64,000 nt of DNA, taken from positions 2,862,001 to 2,926,000 of the forward strand of contig NW_024103874.1 of assembly GCF_003945595.2 (NCBI RefSeq), read 5' to 3'. The position numbers were made by a program, and so were the translations under genes. Under the pieces are notes generated by a model. That model searched no databases. It was not told where the DNA came from and saw only the letters and a program-made list of their open reading frames with translations. Every line of letters starts with the position of its first letter. The first letter of the stretch is position 1. The DNA is from Pipra filicauda. Its lineage: Eukaryota; Chordata; Aves; Passeriformes; Pipridae. Shown here one piece after another: positions 37,181 through 50,076 of this stretch.

Positions 37181-39190
37181 CTTTAGAAAAATCTTGCCAA
37201 TGACTGTAAAATCTTTTTAAAACTACAGTAAAATAACATATTTAAGAAGCTATAATGAAACAAGGCAAAGGTGCAGATGAGTTTTCTATCGTTTGTATTC
37301 CTGGGTCATGCATTACCTGTAACTTTACAATTAATCTTAATTCTGCATTAAGAACTGGCACTGTCAAACAGTTTAAGTCAGTTAATGGAAGAACAGGGAA
37401 TTCTGTCTGTTTAGGAAAGGGCTGGCAAAGCCAGTGAGGAAGAAAAGGTGTAAAAGGTGTGCAAGGGACAGCGATTAGCTGTGGTAATGCCCTTGTAACA
37501 CTGCAAGGCAGGGGCCTGGAGGGTCTTCTCTCTTCAGAGACTGAAAGTTCAGTGCCTGCCCCCTTGTCCTCGGAAGCCAGTGGTTCAATGGGTGACAATT
37601 TTGGGAAGCTCAGCATCCAGGTACTGAGCCTGTTCTGCCTGAGTGCGTCTCTGTGCCACTGAATATGGGACTGCACTTCTCAGGAAAGCACCTCCCTAGT
37701 TTGGTGTCAGCTAGGAAATACAGGAACTGAGAAATATGGAGTTTCCTGTCCCCTTTCCTTAAAAAAAAAGGTTGATTTGGCTCAGAGAATTCTGTGGTTT
37801 ATCTTGTTTCTTCAAGGAGGTCCATATTTCAGTTGTGTCACTGTTCATTGAGAGCAGCACACACAAATGACACCACTTGGAGATGGTGGTTTTTGGGCCA
37901 CTCTGTTGGGTCTCCTTAGCACTGCTCCAGGGCAACATGGAAGTTGTGCAGCTGGAAGTGCCCACTGCACCCCAACAGCAGTGACAAGTGCCATCTCTGC
38001 AGTGGGATTTGTCACAGGTAAAGGATTTGGGGTGTGTTTGCAGTTTACCCGAGTAGATCCATTGCTCTGATTCTGTGAGACTTCACCTTTCGGCCCCTGC
38101 AATGTCCTTGCAGCTCATCTGTCTTTGTACAACTGCCTGAACTGCTGCCACCAATTAATGATAGTTAATAGGTGCCTGACTACTGAGAACACTTGAAGGC
38201 AGTAATTACAGCCTGTTCACACTCCTCTGCCCTGTAGGAGCAGAGCTGCTGCTGACTCTGCTGAGTAACATTTTATGACCCCTTATAGAGACTTGGGAAG
38301 GCTGTGATTGAGTATCTGAGAAAACATTGATCTAGTATTTCTATAAAGGTATTTGTAGGAGTGTGTAAAACATGTTTTGCTTCCATTTATACTCCTGCAT
38401 AGTACATAGGCTTAACAACATCTTACAGTTTTCTTTTTAAGAAAGAGTTTGGCATACCCGAACTATGACTCTTTTCCCCTTTTCTGAATGTGTCAAGAAC
38501 AAGCAGTGCTGTCAAATTACAGCACTGAAGAGGGAGAGAAAAGGAAGGTCTAGTTTTCATCTCTTTGCCGCTTTAAAGTCAGATCCTGAACCCCTGTAGG
38601 GCTGTATTCTTTAAGCAAAGAGTTTTCTTCTTGCCCTGGAATTAATTTTGCATGGTGGGATGATGTTTAAGGGAGGGAGCAGACTGTGGAGTTTCAGTAG
38701 CTCTCTTCCCCAAAATGTTACCCATCTTCTCACTGACAACACAGAGCTCTATTCCTCTTGGTTTTATGTTCCATTTCCTTTCTCAGGGCAGAGAGAAACA
38801 TCTCAGTTTTACCTTGGGTGTCTAGAATATTGCTCATCATAGTCGGAAAATTCACAAAATATAAGTGTTTCTTCATTTCTCTGTTGGTTTGAATGTCGGG
38901 GAATTTAGTGACAAAGAAATGAAGAAACAGATTCTTGTTCTGTTCTTGGTTTTACAGAACTTTCCCCTTTGCCCAGCACAATGCCATACAAAGTTTTCCT
39001 CTCTGGAAACAAAGGTGAACATGATAAAGAGATCAGGATGTACTGACACTCCTGCACTGCTGGTTTTCTCCCCTTTCCCCTGCCATCACTTATCCTCTCT
39101 GGAACTTCAAAGCAGCATTGCACAACTTTACCCTCAGATAATGTTTTCATTCTCAGTTGCACCACTATTAAAATCAATAGTTTTAAGACT

Positions 39191-39234
39191 GTTGCACAAA
39201 TTATAAAATGTTGCACAAATTATAAAATGTTGCC
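39191..39234 (+). repeat. Exact 19-bp tandem duplication
   Basis: The unit GTTGCACAAATTATAAAAT occupies 39191-39209 and is repeated without change at 39210-39228. A partial third start (GTTGC) follows. The two copies are identical, which suggests a fairly recent slippage duplication that could vary in copy number between individuals. Confidence 0.95.
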
Positions 39235-41930
39235 TCTGTTTTCCCTTTCCCTGCCGGTAAGAACTTTCTGGGCATTAGGAAAACCCATCCAAAATATATT
39301 TATTTAGCATAGGCACAGTCAGGTTAATGAAAGCAGTAGGTGTCCCATCTCCAATTACCCAAACATGTTCTGCCACACAGGGTTTTACTTCCCAGCACCA
39401 GACAGAGAGATTAGGAGTCCTGAGGCTTTTGACAACCTTTCACTACAAGCTCTTTTCCCCCTCCATGTAATTACATGCTCCAGCAGCCCCAGTTGCAGTG
39501 CCTGTGAAGGGAAGGTGTTTCCTTCAGGGTTATATTATTCTGCCTCTGGGTTCTAATGAGAACAGGCAAAAGAAAAAACACCTTTTCTGTTATGATGCAT
39601 CTCTGGTGTCCACCTCCATGTTGCTCATAAACTCTGGTGTCCAACAGTGCAGCTGTTCACAGGGAAAACAAGTTCTTTCTCACCTTATGCACAGGGAATT
39701 TTTTAATCCCTGGATACAATATTTTCAGGAGACTCCAGGCACTAGTTAGTACTCAGTGAGTACTCCTTGTGCAGGGAGAAAGTTCACAGAAGTCATTTTC
39801 AGTTAACCAGGAGAATTAACAAGTGACTCAAAGGTAGTCACTGCACAAAAGTGATCTACACTGAGGATACATTTCTTGCTGCCTCGGTGCACAGATTTCG
39901 TCCTCTTGATTTACAAATACAGAACTCTGGGTAATTCTGTGTACAGACTGGGCTGCTTGTGATTTAAACAATCCTGGCAGATATATGCTGACTTGGAGAG
40001 ATGTAAACTTTGCAGGGTGGTTCATAGGTGAAAAGGGTTTTGGGAGGTCAGGGTGTTCTTGGAGAGGTCTAGAAGAATAGATGAACATTGGAAGTAATTT
40101 TCCAGGAAGGTTGCATGGGAAGGTGTCTCAGGGTGAGCAGGCTGAGGACACCTCTCCAGCAGTCTGTCAGGAGGGATAAGCTGTCTCCCTACATGACCCT
40201 ATTTGTAACAAAGAGACAACTTCATTAAGAGATCACTAACAAGTTAATTACCACTTGGTCATCTCTGCTCTACACTCACAGCAAGGATGATCAAAACCTG
40301 CTGTTGTCTGAATACACAAACACTTTAAGAGTAATTGTTTCTGTGGGGGTTTTGGATGTTTTGGTGGGATTAGTGGGACCAGGAACCACGTAGGAAGCAG
40401 CTCTGCCATCCTGCCCTGCAGCATCACCAAAGCAAACATTTAAGCCCTTCTCCAGAAAGACAACCTCTGGCTGAAAACGGGGCACAGAACTGAACAATTC
40501 CACATCTGGGGCAGGCCAGAGGCAGCCACACACAGAAACCACTTTCCTGCCACCCTCTCTAGCTGTGCTGGTGTCCCAGCTGGGACATGAGGCACTGTGA
40601 GAACCCAGCCCGAAGCCTTCTCCAAAATTCAGTGTTTCACAGCAGGTACCACAAGCCAGACAAGAACAATGTCCATAAGCTACAGCACAAACCAGCTGTT
40701 GTCCGCTGTTGAAACATTTGATGTGTGAAGCTCCCTGGAATTCTGTTCCTGGAGCGAGGAAGAAAAAAGTACCCTCTGGATTTATTAACATTTTTCCACT
40801 TCTTAAAAAAAAAAATAAGAAAAAAAAGGAAAAAAAAGAAGAAAGTGAGTAATGAGTACCCCCAAATCCCCATCAATGCAGTATAATGAAGCATGAAATG
40901 GTGTTCAGAGATGAAATCCATCTCATGAAAGGATGTGATGGACATGAATTAACTGTTCAAGCTAAAAGGGATAAAGCTTTGGAAGTAGTTTGTGCAATTC
41001 CATTGCTCAGTAGGTGTGCCATTAATTTCTTTCTGTTTTTTTGAATTCTCTGGGCATCTGTGTCACCACAAAGCAAGAATGAAATGCTTCATTACCAATG
41101 TCTTTGTTTCAAAGAACAGACAAAAGCCATCAAATAATTGGTTTTATTTTCTAGGAGGCTGGTACTAAATCAGAAACTTGTCTTTCTGAATCACCAGGAG
41201 CTGAACTTTCCCTGGAAAATTCCTATTCCCATTTGGAGGTTACTTTGGAATCGTATTTGCCAAAATAGCTTTATCACCCTTCCTGCCCTTCGCTCTTTCA
41301 CACACCACTTCTGAAAAGGTGCAACACAAACCATTAGCGCCCAAAGTGTTGGGATTTTTCCCTCACATTCCACATTTATCCATATCCTTGGTTTTGCTAA
41401 CACTCTTCTACACACAGTATCTATTCTGGGGAAACTGCTTCTTTCCTACTACTATTAATACCCTTCCTATGCTACTTATTCTCTAAATATCTGTGCTATT
41501 CTAAGTACAGTGTAAAAAATACTCTGAACATGTCAATTCACAGCTTTCAAACTGTCTCCCTAATTCCAAGGAAGCGTGTGTAAATCTGGTCCATGCTGTG
41601 CAGCAGCACAAGTGCAGGAAAAGCATCTTTCATTTGCAAGAATTCTCCTTCTGTGGATCGATGCAAGTCGACCGTGGCACCTTCTTAATCCTCACCAACA
41701 GTTTACCTGGGGCTGCTGCTCAGTGTCAGAGGCAGAACCACCTCGTTGTAGCCTCGTGTGTTCCCTGCATGGTTTGTTACCCAGGAGCTTGCAAAGAAGC
41801 TGCACAGTCCCTGGTGCTCTGCTCCACGTTCCCAGCAGTGCTCCCACACCGAGGCCCTGCTCTCCAGCTGGTGCTCACTGCAGGCAACAACAACTTCCAC
41901 CTCTAAATTGGCCTGAATAAATGAGCACTG
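39235..41930. other. Non-coding stretch with the longest open frame outside repeats
   Basis: A minus-strand frame is open at 40291-40791 (166 codons). Its product has many Cys, Gly and Ser residues, no transmembrane or catalytic motif and no family I recognise. A second minus frame overlaps it at 40440-40625, as expected for chance frames. An A-rich tract lies at 40805-40845. The part at 41580-41900 is GC-richer and open in two plus frames. No exon structure is defensible. Confidence 0.5.
40805..40845. repeat. A-rich simple sequence
   Basis: About 41 bases consist almost only of A, with single T and paired G interruptions (A11-TAAG-A8-GG-A8-GAAGAAAG). No retrosequence body is visible on its 5' side. 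Confidence 0.9.
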
Positions 41931-42144
41931 TGCACAAAACATGCCTGAAACACGCCTGGAGCACACAAGGAACATGTTTCCAGGCGTGCTCCAACACATC
42001 TGGACCTAGAAAACTACTGGAACACAAGTAGAACACATCTGGAACATACAAGGAACACGCCTGAAACCTGTCCAGAACATTTTTCCAGGCATATTTGAAC
42101 ACACTTGGACCTTGAACACACCTGGAACAGACCTGAAATACTCC

Positions 42145-42181
42145 TTGAACATGCCTGGAATGTATTTCCAGGAGTGTTCAA
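42145..42181. repeat. Hairpin in minisatellite, 14 of 16 pairs
   Basis: TTGAACATGCCTGGAA (42145-42160) and TTCCAGGAGTGTTCAA (42166-42181) are reverse complements except at two positions, around the 5-base loop TGTAT. The left arm contains the p53-family decamer GAACATGCCT at 42147-42156. Confidence 0.85.
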
Positions 42182-42535
42182 ACAGGACCTGGAACAGTCC
42201 TGGAACACACCTGAAACACTCCTTGAACACACCTGGAACATGACCGGAACATATTTCCAGGGGTGTTCAAACACACCTGGACCTGGAACACGCCTGGAAC
42301 ACACCTGGAGCACACCCAGAACACATGTGGAACACGTTTCCAGGAGTGTTCAGAAACTCCTGTAACACACCTGGAACATGTTTCCAGGTATTTGCACCTG
42401 GACCACACCTGGACCACACTCAGAACACACCCAGGACATACAAGGAACACATCTGAACATGTTTCCAGGTGTATTCAAACACACCTGGACCTGGAACACT
42501 CCTGGAATAGGCCTGGAACACACCCAAAACACACC

Positions 42536-42572
42536 TTGAACATGCCTGGAACATATTTCCAGGCGTGTTCAA
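42536..42572. repeat. Hairpin in minisatellite, 15 of 16 pairs
   Basis: TTGAACATGCCTGGAA (42536-42551) pairs with TTCCAGGCGTGTTCAA (42557-42572) around the 5-base loop CATAT. The only mismatch would be a G-T wobble in RNA. This is the best-preserved of the repeated hairpins. The shared 5-base loop across blocks implies that the inverted structure was copied as part of the higher-order unit. Confidence 0.9.
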
Positions 42573-42582
42573 ACACACCCTC

Positions 42583-45500
42583 ACCTCTGGGGAGGTGACC
42601 TGTGGCCAGAGCTGCAAAGGGGGCTCAGCTCTGCAGAGGGAAGAACCACAGCAAAGTTCCACCTCGTTCCCCATAACCAGGGAAAAGGCAGATGAAGAGT
42701 GTGTTTGGGGGGGAGCTTTGTTCTCAGTGAAATCATCTTTTAACCTTCAGCTTCTTTAATCCAAAAAATATCAGATGCCTGGTTCACAATGCATTTTCTT
42801 ATCCTTTAGGAGGCCTTTTGATTGGAATTTTGCAATTGATTTCAGGCATGTACCAAAGCCTCAAGGAAGGCCGGTTTCCCATCGTTTAACCCGCAGAGAA
42901 GGTGCAATGCAAATATTTTCCACAGCTCTCCTCCCAGGCTTTAGTGCCAGATTTTTATAAAGGCAACATGTAGGATTTTTCTGTGGAACCTGAGAGAAGA
43001 GCCAGAGGAGATGAATCACAAGTATTTTCCTGGGATATCAAAATGTGTGTGTCTTTTGGAAACTAATAAACGATGTGAGAAACTTGACTTGCTAAATGCA
43101 AATGAAAGGGGGTCTCAAGTTGTCTCTTATCTACAGTTGCTTATTTGAATGATGTGCAAATGAGTAGTTCCCATATACAAAAAATTATGGATTGGCAGAA
43201 AAACTTAATAAATCAACCTACTGCAGTAAGATGTCCAGGCAGTGTCACAGGATCACTGCCCTGGGAAGCCTGTTCATGGAAAATTCCCCTTAAAATAGTG
43301 GGAGATGGAATTAGACCTTACTGACAAAGATGTTCCCAGCTGAAAAGCAAGAAACATCAAACTGTTTAATGTTATTGTCTTTGTCTATAAGGCTACAGTG
43401 AAAATACTCTTGCCTACTTTCTAATATCTGGTTCTTTGGGGGGTACTCTGTTATATGGTTTGAAGTCTACATAATGAGTATTTTCAAATGGTTCACTTTT
43501 CTACCCAAATTATACATGGAATTTTCTCCTACTGTTATATTTTCCTTACCTTTACACACTAATATCTTTCCTTCCTGAGTTGTTTGAAGAGAAACAAGTC
43601 AGACACTTGCATTAGAAAACAAAGTCTGTTCATCTCCCAGGTATTCCAAGAGAAAATCTTAACAGTCTGTACCTGTGCTCACATTCCCTTTGGCTTAGTA
43701 AGAACAAGAACTAAAGATCTATAGGATCTATAGGACTACAGCAGGAACTATTGATTTACAGACAGCACAGATCTTTTATCAGAGATCTAACTTAGCCTTC
43801 AAACACGCTGCTTTTCTCTCTAAAACATCTCATTTATATATGCACTATGAATTTATTTGTAAGTCATGTGAAATTGCTCCCTAATACACTCCAGCTGGAG
43901 GATCTTATTTGTTAACACAAGCAACACTTACATTATTCCCATAAAGTTTTCAGACATCCAACGGTGTTGAATCTTAAGAAGTGCCTCAGAAGTAACTTGG
44001 AAAGCAAAGCTAAGGGATTTGTGAGGACACAGTGCTTGAACTGGGTTGCAAATATTTTCCAGGATGCTGTTTCTCGTGATTAGGTGTGATTTCAAAGCAA
44101 TTATTTCCCATAATTTGTGCATAGATCTTTGATAAAGTCCTATCTGATTATGATAATAACTAACTATAGGTTATCAAGTGCCATGAACTGTGCTGAAGGT
44201 GTTTGACACACAGAATTGAAGACACAGGAGAGTCACCTGTGCCACACCTGTTTATCCAGCCAGTTTGCCACTTTTAAAAGGCACAATTTGTCATGTACTG
44301 AGATTGTACACAGGGGGTGGAGATGGAATGAACCAGCTGTATTTTGAGCATGAATTATATATGTGGGTAATTTATTCAGTCTTTCACTCCTATAATTTTA
44401 GCTGAAAGCCCCAGAAAGCTTCTGATGAAGTTTTTTCTTTTGGCTCAAAGGAATGACCCAGGAATATTCTCTGGGTGGGGGAAAGGTGCATTTAAGCACT
44501 CAGGCAGCTGCTTTCAGCATCCTGTGGAAAATGTGCCCCCTAATTGTTGACTGCTGATTGTACAATGCACAGGTAGAACTCAACTGAGGCCCCATCAAAA
44601 TTCATGGAACCATCCTATTAAATTCAGTGCACTTGAGATCAGACTGACAGGGTATTTAAAGCCCAAATGAAACTGTGGACTAACAGCTATGATTTTGCAT
44701 TTTTTTAATACTTTTAAAAATTAAAATGTTGACCTGTTTCCCATGATGTTATCTCAATGGCTGCTTATGGCAATACAGTGATAATTACATTTTCTCTTTC
44801 TTACAGATACTGAATTGTTTATAATAAATAGTCCAAATTAACAGATTATTCTGCGTATTCTGCCTTAAGTAGCCAAGGTTCAGTTCTTCTGAATGTCATG
44901 TAAACAATACAATTAATAAACCCAATATCCAAACCCTACAGAATACCAAAATGGCATTTCACTTTTATTTACTTTATGGGATGCTGAGTGTATGTACTTC
45001 CAGTCACTAAATATACACAGAATCACAAAACTTAATTCATATACCTGGAGATAAGCTGGTTAAAGGGGGTGGATATAGGTGCAGATAAAGGAAAGATTTT
45101 GCCAGGGTCACACTGGTACTGGGTTTAGGTGTAGCTGGGACACAGAACACCAGACCCTGAAGGACTAAGACAGAAGAAATAACACAAAATCCCCCCCATA
45201 CTGTTTAGAGGACAAATGTGTAGCCTGCATTAGAGAAACCCAAGAAACAGCATCCTCAGAGATGTTGGGAAGCCAGTAACAAAGGTGAAAATGGCCAAGA
45301 AAGAGAAGGGATGCTGGATCCTGGGAATTTGTGCAGCAACCTCTCGCCAAGAGCTGCATTAGATACACAAATTTCCCAGCAAATCCCACTTACAGCAGGA
45401 TGGATCCCAGAGAGCCACAGGCTGTAAGGCACAAGAAGATGAAGTTTGCAATCATGTTGATTTATTCAGTTTGGGATTGCAGTGAAATGGGGAATTGCAT

Positions 45501-47180
45501 CCGATACCGTCGTGTTAACGAGTTTTTTCCTTCTCCATAACGAACTATTATTATTTGTCTCTTAAATGGACCTGTTCTTATCAAGTGAGCACATCTGTGT
45601 TGGCTTGCAGTTGATTGCTGGCCATTTATTAGTTCTTTCACTATATAGTTCTGTTCTTCACAGCCTAATCCCCAGTCTGACAATATTCCAGGAGTAATGT
45701 CTATTCAGTGAGTGGGAATGTTGACTCTACTCTCCTCAGGAGCCCTACTTGAAGCATTTGCAGGCCTTAACGATCCATATGGTGCTGTAAAGCTGTAGGC
45801 AGCGGGATGAAATACCCTATTTTCACCAATAACTTCACTAGAAAAGAAAACTGATTTCCAAGGCAGACAGGTGAGGAAAATGGGTAAATGATTCTAAAAG
45901 TGTTTGTCACATTGTGTAGAAACAGCAGCTCTCACAAACCCAGCTTTGGGCCACGTAGCTGTGGTTAATATTTGGTTATGTACCTACCAGACCTCAAAGC
46001 TGCAAGAGACAACAACCTATTTCAGTGTTCAGAAATCCTCACAGGAAACAACAGCCCAGAAATAAAGGCAACTCTCCTGCCTCTGTTTGATCCCTCACAC
46101 ATATTCACAGCCTCACCAAACTCCAAAGCAGGGACTAAATCATGTATTATTTGCATTATTTTTCAGGCATAACTCACAGTTCTGAAGGACAGACAAGTAA
46201 ATATTGGCACCTTAAGCTATGGAAGCAAAGTGTTGCAGTATTAGAGAAAAATTCCCCCACAACACAGGCTGTAAATTGATATTTTGTGGTGGAATTTGAC
46301 ACCTGCCCACAATATAAACCCAGGTATTTGTTCTGCTTTGTGACACACATGATCACCTCAACAGCATTCCTGGCTGTTCTTCCCCTACTTTGTAAGTCTT
46401 CCATCCCTGTTATCACAGATTCCACCTCTTTGCAAGAAAATTCCCCAGAACTCCTGTCATTGCCTCTATGCAATATATACATTTACAACCTGACTGTAAT
46501 ATTATACATGAGATAAGCCTGGAAGGATCAAAGTCTGCTGCTCTCAAGGAGAACACTCCCATCGACTTCAGGCCTTCCCAAAGGAAAACCAAAATATTCA
46601 ATGGTGCACTCAAATGAGAAGACTGTTCTCCCCTGCAATCCCCGGGGGAACAGGCACACGTGGAGCAGTGGGACCTCCAAAAAATTCAGTATTTCAGCTG
46701 AAATCCAGCTCTGAATAACACCCTGGAATTCCACAAGCCCTCCTACATGAAGTCAGAAAGCGAACGGAGTCCGGCTGATATCTGAAGATTGACATTAAAG
46801 TAGGTTAGATTGATTTAAATATCTTGGCAAGATGGCTCTTCAGAAACATCAATTTCTTGAAAGTTGACAGAGGATAGGAATAAAACACAATTCTACAGTT
46901 ATTTTAGCTGTTGTAAGCATGTCCTGAAGTATAGTTTTGTTACAAAAAATCTGTTTTAATATTTATAGAGATGTGTATTCAGCACTGTAATCCCTTCCTA
47001 GACCATCAGCAAATTATTCATCCTTAAAAGCCTTGCAGCTTTTTCATGGCTGATTTTCTTTTTTTTTTTTGCTGTGACAGAAGGAATTAATCATGGCTCT
47101 AATGGTCCTTTGGCAAGTGCTGCTTAAAAACAACAAATGCATTTGGAAAATCATTAAGTTTTCTGAGCCAGTTTAGAGTT
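42583..47180. other. Unique non-coding DNA, no gene recognised
   Basis: Open frames are 102 codons or fewer and unrecognised. At 43710-43731 the word GATCTATAGG occurs twice in tandem. T10 near 47061-47070 followed by GCTGTGACAG looks like a splice acceptor, but the following sequence opens no recognisable exon. A stretch at 44590-44655 has faint similarity to CCATTGAAGTCAATGG-type ancient repeats, too weak to call. Confidence 0.6.
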
Positions 47181-47195
47181 AAAAAAAAAAAAAAA
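47181..47195. repeat. A15 homopolymer
   Basis: Fifteen A residues in a row, read directly. No retrosequence body is recognisable upstream. Confidence 0.9.
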
Positions 47196-48105
47196 GTCAA
47201 AAAGCTCCTGTGTCCTAAAGCATTTGGGAGCTGGAAAACAAAAGCACAAAGAAAGAAATCCCAGCAATATCTGCCTTTCTATTGTTTCTGCTTCTGACCT
47301 GTAAAATGGGACTTTTTCTGTAGGAGATTTGCTGATAAACACCTTCGTGTAAGGGGCAAACATCAGTGGGTTTGCTTGGAGTTTTTAGTGTTTATTTGCT
47401 TGTGTTGCAAAAAAACCCTTGATCAGTGTCCACGTTCATGTGCTCCAATTTGCTTTTCTTGCAGCTCTGTATCCAAACTCCTTCAGAATTCACCAGCATT
47501 AATACTGGCAATACTCCTCAAACAAAGTTCCTTTTCTCTCATTCTGCTTCTCCTAAATAATTCTATTGCAAAAAGAGGAATGTGAGGTACCAGATTTTAA
47601 GTGATTAATATGCTTTCTAGAAGCCTTTACACTCACATAACACAGGAGGGAAGTGCAGATGCTCCAGACTTCCCCTGCTGAAAAGAAACACCCCATTTTA
47701 TTTTTATCTGGTAAATGGATTATGAATGACATGTAATTATTTTCCCTCTGAAAATCATGATAATTTTCAAGAGAAAAGGCCCAGCACTAGAATTAGCCAT
47801 TGAAATGTGACAGTGGAACACTGTTTATTGGTCAAACTGAAGATTTCCTAATCCTCTGTCACTCATTTCCAGCCATCCAGTCCTGGGTGACACTCTGAGG
47901 ATGTGCTCTGGCCTCCAGGCACAACGTGCACACCAGAGCATTTAGGGTTTTGGGGTTGCAGCTTGAATCAATCAGGGTTTCTGGGAGAGGACTTGAACTT
48001 GAGGTTGACTTCAGAAAAGTAACAACCATCTCCCAGTACAGCTGGACTTTCTGATCTGGACCTAGCACTGGAAAGTTCTCTGATTGAACAGAAAGATGAA
48101 TGTGC

Positions 48106-48116
48106 TCAGCACCACG
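48106..48116 (+). promoter_or_regulatory. REST (RE1) left half-site-like word
   Basis: TCAGCACCACG matches the left half of the RE1 element (TTCAGCACCACGGACAG...) at all 11 compared bases. The right half is absent: ATTCAATC follows where GGACAGCGCC would be. Isolated half-sites bind weakly, and this may be chance. Confidence 0.2.
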
Positions 48117-50076
48117 ATTCAATCTTCCAACAGTGCAAATCACTCACAGTGGTAATAATAAGAACAATAATCATCATTATCACCATGTAAACCACACTGT
48201 GTTTCTTCAGGATGCTCAAATTTCATGTGTCTGAGCACAATGACCTGTCCAGCCCCTCAGCACAAGATGATTATGATAGAAAGGTTTTAATGTTCTCTCT
48301 TCAGCTTCCCTTGTTCACTGTGGAAATCTCCACTGATCTTCATTTAAAGTTTTGGATAATGCACTGAAGATACATTTTGGAAACTGTTCCTTACAAATGA
48401 TTACACACAGTAACATTTCACAATAGCACAAATAGTTAGAAAATTAATTTCCTGTGAAGTACAGCGTGTTTATTAATAAAGGGGGTCCAAGTTGTATATA
48501 TTACGATTCTTTCTTAAGTCATAATTCAGACGAGTATTCTGTTTCTTTATTTTTAGATTTCAATAAACTTGACATTATTAAAGAGGATTCATAAATTTTA
48601 CTGAAATTCAATTACTATAACAATTGGTTCTTGCACAGTGTCCTGACTGAGCCACTGGTAAGAGTATGAGGATTATATATTCTCACCTCATTTCACAGGC
48701 AATAATGAAAGAGGATGAGGCTGAATTCCTCCTATCTAGGCTTGATTTAAAAAAATAACTAGGGCTTGTGAGATTTTCTTTCCACTCCTAGTTGTTTCTC
48801 TACTTTCAGAACAATGAAAACAATTAAAAGAATTGAATGTCTAATTAACAAAAAAATCTCAAGGACAATTTCTTCCTATAGGAATTTTAGTTTATTTAAA
48901 AAAAAAACCCAATTGAAGTCAGAAATGGATGGTTCCACATATGATCCTCTACCTTTCAGAAATACAAAACAGCTTTAAAAAAGAATAATTGCTCTATGCA
49001 GAAACCTCTGTTCAGAGCAGATACTTATAAGCATTAACAGGTTAGTTCATTCCAGGAGGATTATTTTAAAAGAAAATTGTTAGTCACTATATAGATAAGT
49101 ATGCCCTAACCTATTTAGGACCAGAGGAACAAGTTAAAAAATAATAATTTTATTTAAAATCTCACTAGAGTTCATCACTGGGTATAGAAAATTCAGACCA
49201 TTATAAGGTAACTGTAGAGAAACAGCAGCTAAATTTGCTGACTATTATGACCCATTTTGGCAAGGGAGAATGACAGTCAGCTTTTTATCAGAAATAACTG
49301 TGGATATCCTCAAAAAAAACCTAAACCAAAATCTTTTGGGGTTATCTTACACTGAAGTTCATCTTTCCTTATTCTTACCACAAGGACTAAAAATCAAACC
49401 AAACTCTAACATTACAAAGTGGGAGAACATTGCCTATTCTCAGCCATTGAATTAAATATTAATCTACTGTTCTTATTTTTGACATCAGATTTCCTTTTCC
49501 AGGACAGGTAGGTCAGAGGAGACTCTATTAATCTGTCTTTCTCTGAATGATAACTTACCATTATAGTCACAGGGCACAAGAGAGCCCAGAATTTTAAAAA
49601 ACCCCAAATCTTATTTATTATTAGGACACTCAATGTAATATTTTGCCAGAAGAACTTAAAATCTATGAGACACTCTATGAAACCAAAACTCTTAGGGAAG
49701 TTCATCTTTAACAACACATCTCTGTGAGACATCATTTTCTACTTTATTAAATAACATCTATTAACTTGGCTTTCTTTTATTTTCTATGGTAAAGAATGTC
49801 TGACCTTTCAAGGCTTTTCATTTGCTGCAGTTTAAGAGAAACATTATAAATGCCACAAGATGCTGCTGAATGGGGAACACCAAGGATTCAAAGAAATTAA
49901 ACTCTGATATAAATACAAAAGACAACTCCAAATGTACACACTCCTTGCTATTGTATTAGTTTCCTATCAAAAAGCTGACATTCAGAACATTCAAGAAATA
50001 TGACTGCCCTTTCAGACTTCAAATTTGGATTTATTTCCTTCCCATGCAATGTTTATTTGACCTGAAAATAATGTCA

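Larger units (their letters stand above)
35980..39190. other. Unique non-coding DNA, no gene recognised
   Basis: Open frames reach 144 codons (minus, 37242-37676) without family resemblance. A16 at 36701-36716 is followed by GA and G7. No poly(A) signal or retrogene body is visible upstream of it. A possible ancient repeat lies at 37085-37180. Confidence 0.6.
41931..42582. repeat. Compound minisatellite, 11-bp unit with inverted higher-order repeats
   Basis: The array is made of degenerate copies of an 11-base unit, roughly CCTGGAACACA. A higher-order block ends each time in GAACA-rich sequence, a short loop and TTTCCAGGYGTGTTCAAAC. The AACAT(N)TTTCCAGG landmark starts at 41971, 42076, 42159, 42248, 42331, 42375, 42456 and 42550, giving spacings of 105, 83, 89, 83, 44, 81 and 94 bases. 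TTCCAGGCGTGTTC is the reverse complement of the 11-bp unit, so every block contains a sense-antisense switch able to form a hairpin. The unit contains no stop word in most frames, so the array yields many overlapping open frames of 60-111 codons on both strands with 11-residue periodicity. These are artefacts, not genes. The sequence edges are gradual, so boundaries are approximate. Confidence 0.95.

Noticed and set aside
41576..42759. Cluster of overlapping open frames on both strands with 11-residue periodic peptides
   Set aside because: They come from the 11-bp minisatellite unit, which contains few stop words in any frame. The periodicity follows the DNA repeat and is not evidence of a repeat protein.
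44590..44655. Faint similarity to CCATTGAAGTCAATGG-type ancient amniote repeats
   Set aside because: Too few matching bases to separate from chance by eye.
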